A DNA stretch of 64,000 bases. Source: Sphingomonas sp. SUN019. Its GTDB lineage: Bacteria > Pseudomonadota > Alphaproteobacteria > Sphingomonadales > Sphingomonadaceae. This document shows, in pieces, positions 61,878 to 64,000 of the stretch; the stretch's first letter is position 1, and each line of letters starts with the position of its first letter. The DNA lies in assembly GCF_024758705.1 (NCBI RefSeq), contig NZ_CP096971.1, positions 1,488,001-1,552,000 on the forward strand. Direction: 5' to 3'. The position numbers and the translations under genes were made by a program. The notes under the pieces were generated by a model, which was not told the origin of the DNA, did not search any database, and worked only from the letters and a program-made list of their open reading frames with translations.

Positions 61878-61921
61878 GGCGGGGCGAAAGCCCCGACCGA
61901 CGACACGGCTATGCCGGGTCG
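61878..61921 (+). ncRNA. Two-hairpin RNA motif, copy 2 (after aceA)
   Basis: GGC, then GGGGC-GAAA-GCCCC, then GACCGACG overlapping a second hairpin with outer stem CGAC/GTCG, an A-G mismatch, inner stem CGGC/GCCG and a TAT loop. It has the same order and spacing as 48594-48639. It lies between the aceA stop and the terminator. Confidence 0.45.
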
Positions 61922-61951
61922 CTACCGGCCAAAGTTCCTGGGGAGGAAAGG

Positions 61952-61987
61952 TGCCCGCCGGTGGTTCAAACCACCGGCGGGCATTTC
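61952..61987. terminator. Bidirectional terminator between aceA and doc
   Basis: TGCCCGCCGGTGGTT and AACCACCGGCGGGCA form a perfect 15-bp stem with a two-base loop, followed by TTTCCCC. It is placed between the convergent aceA and doc genes and can serve both. Confidence 0.8.
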
Positions 61988-61991
61988 CCCA

Positions 61992-62375
61992 TCAGCCGCG
62001 AACGATGTGCGCCCTGAACCACCCCACAAGCTCGTCGACCGTCATTTCCCCCGCCGCAAGCGACAGGAACGTCACGACCATCGCCACGTCATCGCAATTC
62101 AGCGCATATCCGTTCAGCGCCAGAAAGGTTTCGCTGACGACCAGCGCGGTCCGCTTGTTGCCGTCGACGAACGGATGGTTCTTCGCTATCCCGAACGCAT
62201 AGCTCGCCGCAAGGTCCGCCACGTCCGGCTCGCCATACGCCACCAGATTCTGCGGCCGCGCCATCGCGCTTTCCAGCATTGAACGGTCCCGCAGCCCGGC
62301 AGCGCCGCCATGTTCGGACAGCTGCTCGTCATGCGCTGCAAGTGCGACGTCCACCTCGACCCAAATCCAATTCAC
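61992..62375 (-). CDS. doc: Fic/Doc family toxin (death on curing)
   Basis: 127 residues. The Fic core is HPFVDGNKRTA with His67, close to the Doc consensus HPFxxGNKR. The N-terminal GLRDRSMLESAMARPQNLVA is typical of Doc. Doc toxins phosphorylate elongation factor EF-Tu and stop translation. The start is GTG at 62375, two bases after the stop of the AbrB-type gene, which acts as antitoxin. Confidence 0.9.
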   Translation of the reverse strand: MNWIWVEVDVALAAHDEQLSEHGGAAGLRDRSMLESAMARPQNLVAYGEPDVADLAASYAFGIAKNHPFVDGNKRTALVVSETFLALNGYALNCDDVAMVVTFLSLAAGEMTVDELVGWFRAHIVRG

Positions 62376-62377
62376 GA

Positions 62378-62626
62378 TTATTTGGCGAGTTCGGCCAGCG
62401 CGTCGCGACGCCGTTTCATCACCTCGCGCGCAACCTTCATCTGCTCGGCAAATACGGCATCATGCCGCCGTACGCGAAAACCGTCTGGCTCATCGACCAG
62501 ATCGAGCGCATCGCCCATCTCGACGCCGAGCTTGGCGAGCACCTCCTTCGGCAGGATCACGCCCAGCGAATTGCCGACCTTGATGACCTTGAGCGCGCGA
62601 GGCGGTTTGAGGAAGGGTGCGTTCAT
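62378..62626 (-). CDS. AbrB/SpoVT-type antitoxin
   Basis: 82 residues. The swapped-hairpin DNA-binding domain is LKVIKVGNSLGVILPKEVLA, KLGVEMGDALDLVDEPDGF. The C-terminal tail (QMKVAREVMKRRRDALAELA) probably wraps the Doc toxin. It is first in the operon, as usual for antitoxins, and should repress it. Confidence 0.88.
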   Translation of the reverse strand: MNAPFLKPPRALKVIKVGNSLGVILPKEVLAKLGVEMGDALDLVDEPDGFRVRRHDAVFAEQMKVAREVMKRRRDALAELAK

Positions 62627-62660
62627 ACACTTGTTATAACATTAGTTGGCGGTTAGCTCA

Positions 62661-63641
62661 ATGCGACACAAGGGCTTAGATGAACCGATGCCCCAACCCG
62701 CGCAGCGCGAATCCACCATCGTCATCGTCGCCGCGCTGCTCGCGAATCTCGGCATCGCGGTCGCCAAGTTCATTGCCGCGGGGATCACCGGATCGTCGGC
62801 GATGCTGACCGAGGGCGTCCATTCGGTCGTCGACAGCTTCAATCAGGTTCTGCTGCTATGGGGTCAGCACCGCGCGAAGCGACCGGCGGACAAGATCCAC
62901 CCGTTCGGCTACGCGCGCGAACTCTATTTCTGGAGTTTCGTCGTCGCGATCCTGATCTTCGGGGTCGGCGCGGTCGTCTCAATCTACGAAGGATATCTGC
63001 ACGTCGTCGAACCCGAGCCGCTGTTCGACCCGACGATCAACTACATCGTCCTCGCCGTCGCCTTTGCGCTGGAGGGCACGTCATGGGTCATCGCGATGCG
63101 CGCCTTCGCCCGCACCAAGGGCCCTGAAAGCTGGTGGCAAGCGGTGCGGCGGTCGAAAGACCCGACCGGGTTCATCGTGCTGTTCGAGGATTCGGCGGCG
63201 CTGGTCGGGCTGGTCGTCGCGGGTATCGGCGTCTGGGCGAGCCACCAGTTCGACGACGGCCGGATCGACGGTATCGCCTCGATCGTCATCGGCGGCGTGC
63301 TGGGCGTCGTCGCGGTGCTGCTGGCGCGCGAGGCGAAGGGACTGCTGATCGGCGAGCGCGCCGATCCCGCCGTCATCGAGCGCGTCCGCGCGATCGTCGC
63401 CGCCAGCCCCGGCGTCACATCGGTGAACCACGTCCGCACGATCCACACCGGGCCGGAAAGCGTTTTCGCCGCAATCAGCGCCGATTTCGCCGACGATTTG
63501 ACAATGGGCGATGCCGAAACGCTGATCGAGCAGATCGAAACGCAACTAAAGGCCGCCGAACCGACGCTCGTGTCGATCTACATCCGTCCGGAAAAGCGCG
63601 AGAATGCGACGCTCGTGGTTGAGACGACGCCGCCTGCGTGA
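62661..63641 (+). CDS. Cation diffusion facilitator family transporter
   Basis: 326 residues, about six membrane helices. The metal-site sequence is ITGSSAMLTEGVHSVVDSFN, with HPFGYARELYFWSF following and a second site DSAALVGLVVAGIGVW. The cytoplasmic C-terminal domain is VRAIVAASPGVTSVNHVRTI. CDF proteins export zinc, cobalt, iron or manganese by proton exchange. The HS-VD motif in place of HxxxD is a known variant of the family, so the metal is not certain. The ATG at 62661 or 62688 may be the start; neither has a strong ribosome site. Confidence 0.9.
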   Translation: MRHKGLDEPMPQPAQRESTIVIVAALLANLGIAVAKFIAAGITGSSAMLTEGVHSVVDSFNQVLLLWGQHRAKRPADKIHPFGYARELYFWSFVVAILIFGVGAVVSIYEGYLHVVEPEPLFDPTINYIVLAVAFALEGTSWVIAMRAFARTKGPESWWQAVRRSKDPTGFIVLFEDSAALVGLVVAGIGVWASHQFDDGRIDGIASIVIGGVLGVVAVLLAREAKGLLIGERADPAVIERVRAIVAASPGVTSVNHVRTIHTGPESVFAAISADFADDLTMGDAETLIEQIETQLKAAEPTLVSIYIRPEKRENATLVVETTPPA

Positions 63642-63642
63642 C

Positions 63643-64000
63643 ATGATCGCGCGCATGTCGCATATCCTTGCCAGCCTGTCGGCGCTGCTGTTCCTGATCG
63701 TCGCCATTCCCGCACAGGCCGCGGTTACGATCACTTTCTGGAGCCACGAGCTCGGCAACAGTTTCCCGCACGCCTTCTTCACGCTGCGCGGCACGCCCGA
63801 CGCGGGCGGCGCGCCGGTCGACCTGAACTACGGCTTCACGCCGCAGTCGATCAGCCCCGCGATCCTGTGGGGGCCGGTGAAGGGCCGCATCGACATCGCC
63901 AAGCCCGGCTATATGAACGGCAGCGACGCGCAATTCGCGTTGGTGCTGACCGACGCGCAATATACCTCGATCCGGGCGCTGGTCGACGAATGGGATGCGG
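63643..64000 (+). CDS. Secreted conserved protein, truncated by window edge
   Basis: 119 residues are visible. A signal peptide (SHILASLSALLFLIVAIPAQ, cleavage after AQA) is followed by VTITFWSHELGNSFPHAFFT, LRGTPDAGGAPVDLNYGFTP and GRIDIAKPGYMNGSDAQFAL. The pattern WSHELGNxFPHAFF suggests a soluble secreted or periplasmic protein with a conserved His. I do not recognise a named family. The start is the ATG at 63643 (1 base after the CDF stop) or 63655. Confidence 0.7.
   Translation, partial: MIARMSHILASLSALLFLIVAIPAQAAVTITFWSHELGNSFPHAFFTLRGTPDAGGAPVDLNYGFTPQSISPAILWGPVKGRIDIAKPGYMNGSDAQFALVLTDAQYTSIRALVDEWDA

Overview
The window is a stretch of chromosome from a high-GC alphaproteobacterium, most likely a sphingomonad (Sphingomonas or a close relative). 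The basis is a CcrM-type GANTC methyltransferase next to rnhB, pntA preceded by the tiny aa3-oxidase subunit IV, a TorF-type porin beside kdp, large palindromic intergenic repeats, and a ScfR/RamB-like regulator divergent from a 531-residue isocitrate lyase. This placement is inference from gene content; there is no rRNA or tRNA gene in the window.

Left part (1-32 kb), mostly housekeeping: truncated pntA and oxidase subunit IV; a sigma-54 response regulator and an SDR; bestrophin-folP; ccrM with GANTC sites and a CtrA-like box upstream; rnhB, a thiD-VOC fusion and DUF1272; lactate 2-monooxygenase; a complete potassium-stress locus (TorF porin, 27-aa peptide, kdpFABCDE); a cyanide-insensitive-type cytochrome bd (cydAB plus DUF2474); a DUF969-DUF979-DUF2891 operon; class I fumarase translationally coupled to a HicAB toxin-antitoxin pair; a PAS-GGDEF-EAL-PilZ protein; and an S10 peptidase, a dehalogenase and a MipA protein.

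Middle part (32-51 kb), accessory: nrdA, with a long structured leader, lies 12.6 kb from nrdB. Between them are a six-gene group that looks like a polyprenyl-phosphate sugar pathway (GT-C glycosyltransferase, UbiA, HAD phosphatase, extended SDR, GMC oxidoreductase, small partner), a 1267-residue CHAT-protease protein, DUF2171, a lipoprotein whose N-terminus is fused to a repeat, and an AT-rich orphan gene directly before nrdB. After nrdB comes a low-GC three-gene operon (MT-A70 methyltransferase, unknown 361-aa protein, PIN nuclease). This operon is the best candidate here for an undescribed modification/toxin or defence system.

Right part (51-64 kb): orphan ExbD, an outer membrane beta-barrel, a 1520-residue secreted nuclease with lamin-tail, Calx-beta, EEP nuclease, cadherin and RTX parts, an Xre-RES toxin-antitoxin pair behind a near-consensus promoter, the ScfR-like regulator and aceA (glyoxylate shunt) with a 51-aa leader gene, a Doc/AbrB toxin-antitoxin pair, a cation diffusion facilitator and a truncated secreted protein. 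Three toxin-antitoxin modules and at least three families of palindromic intergenic repeats are present. A two-hairpin RNA motif with compensating base changes occurs after both nrdB and aceA.
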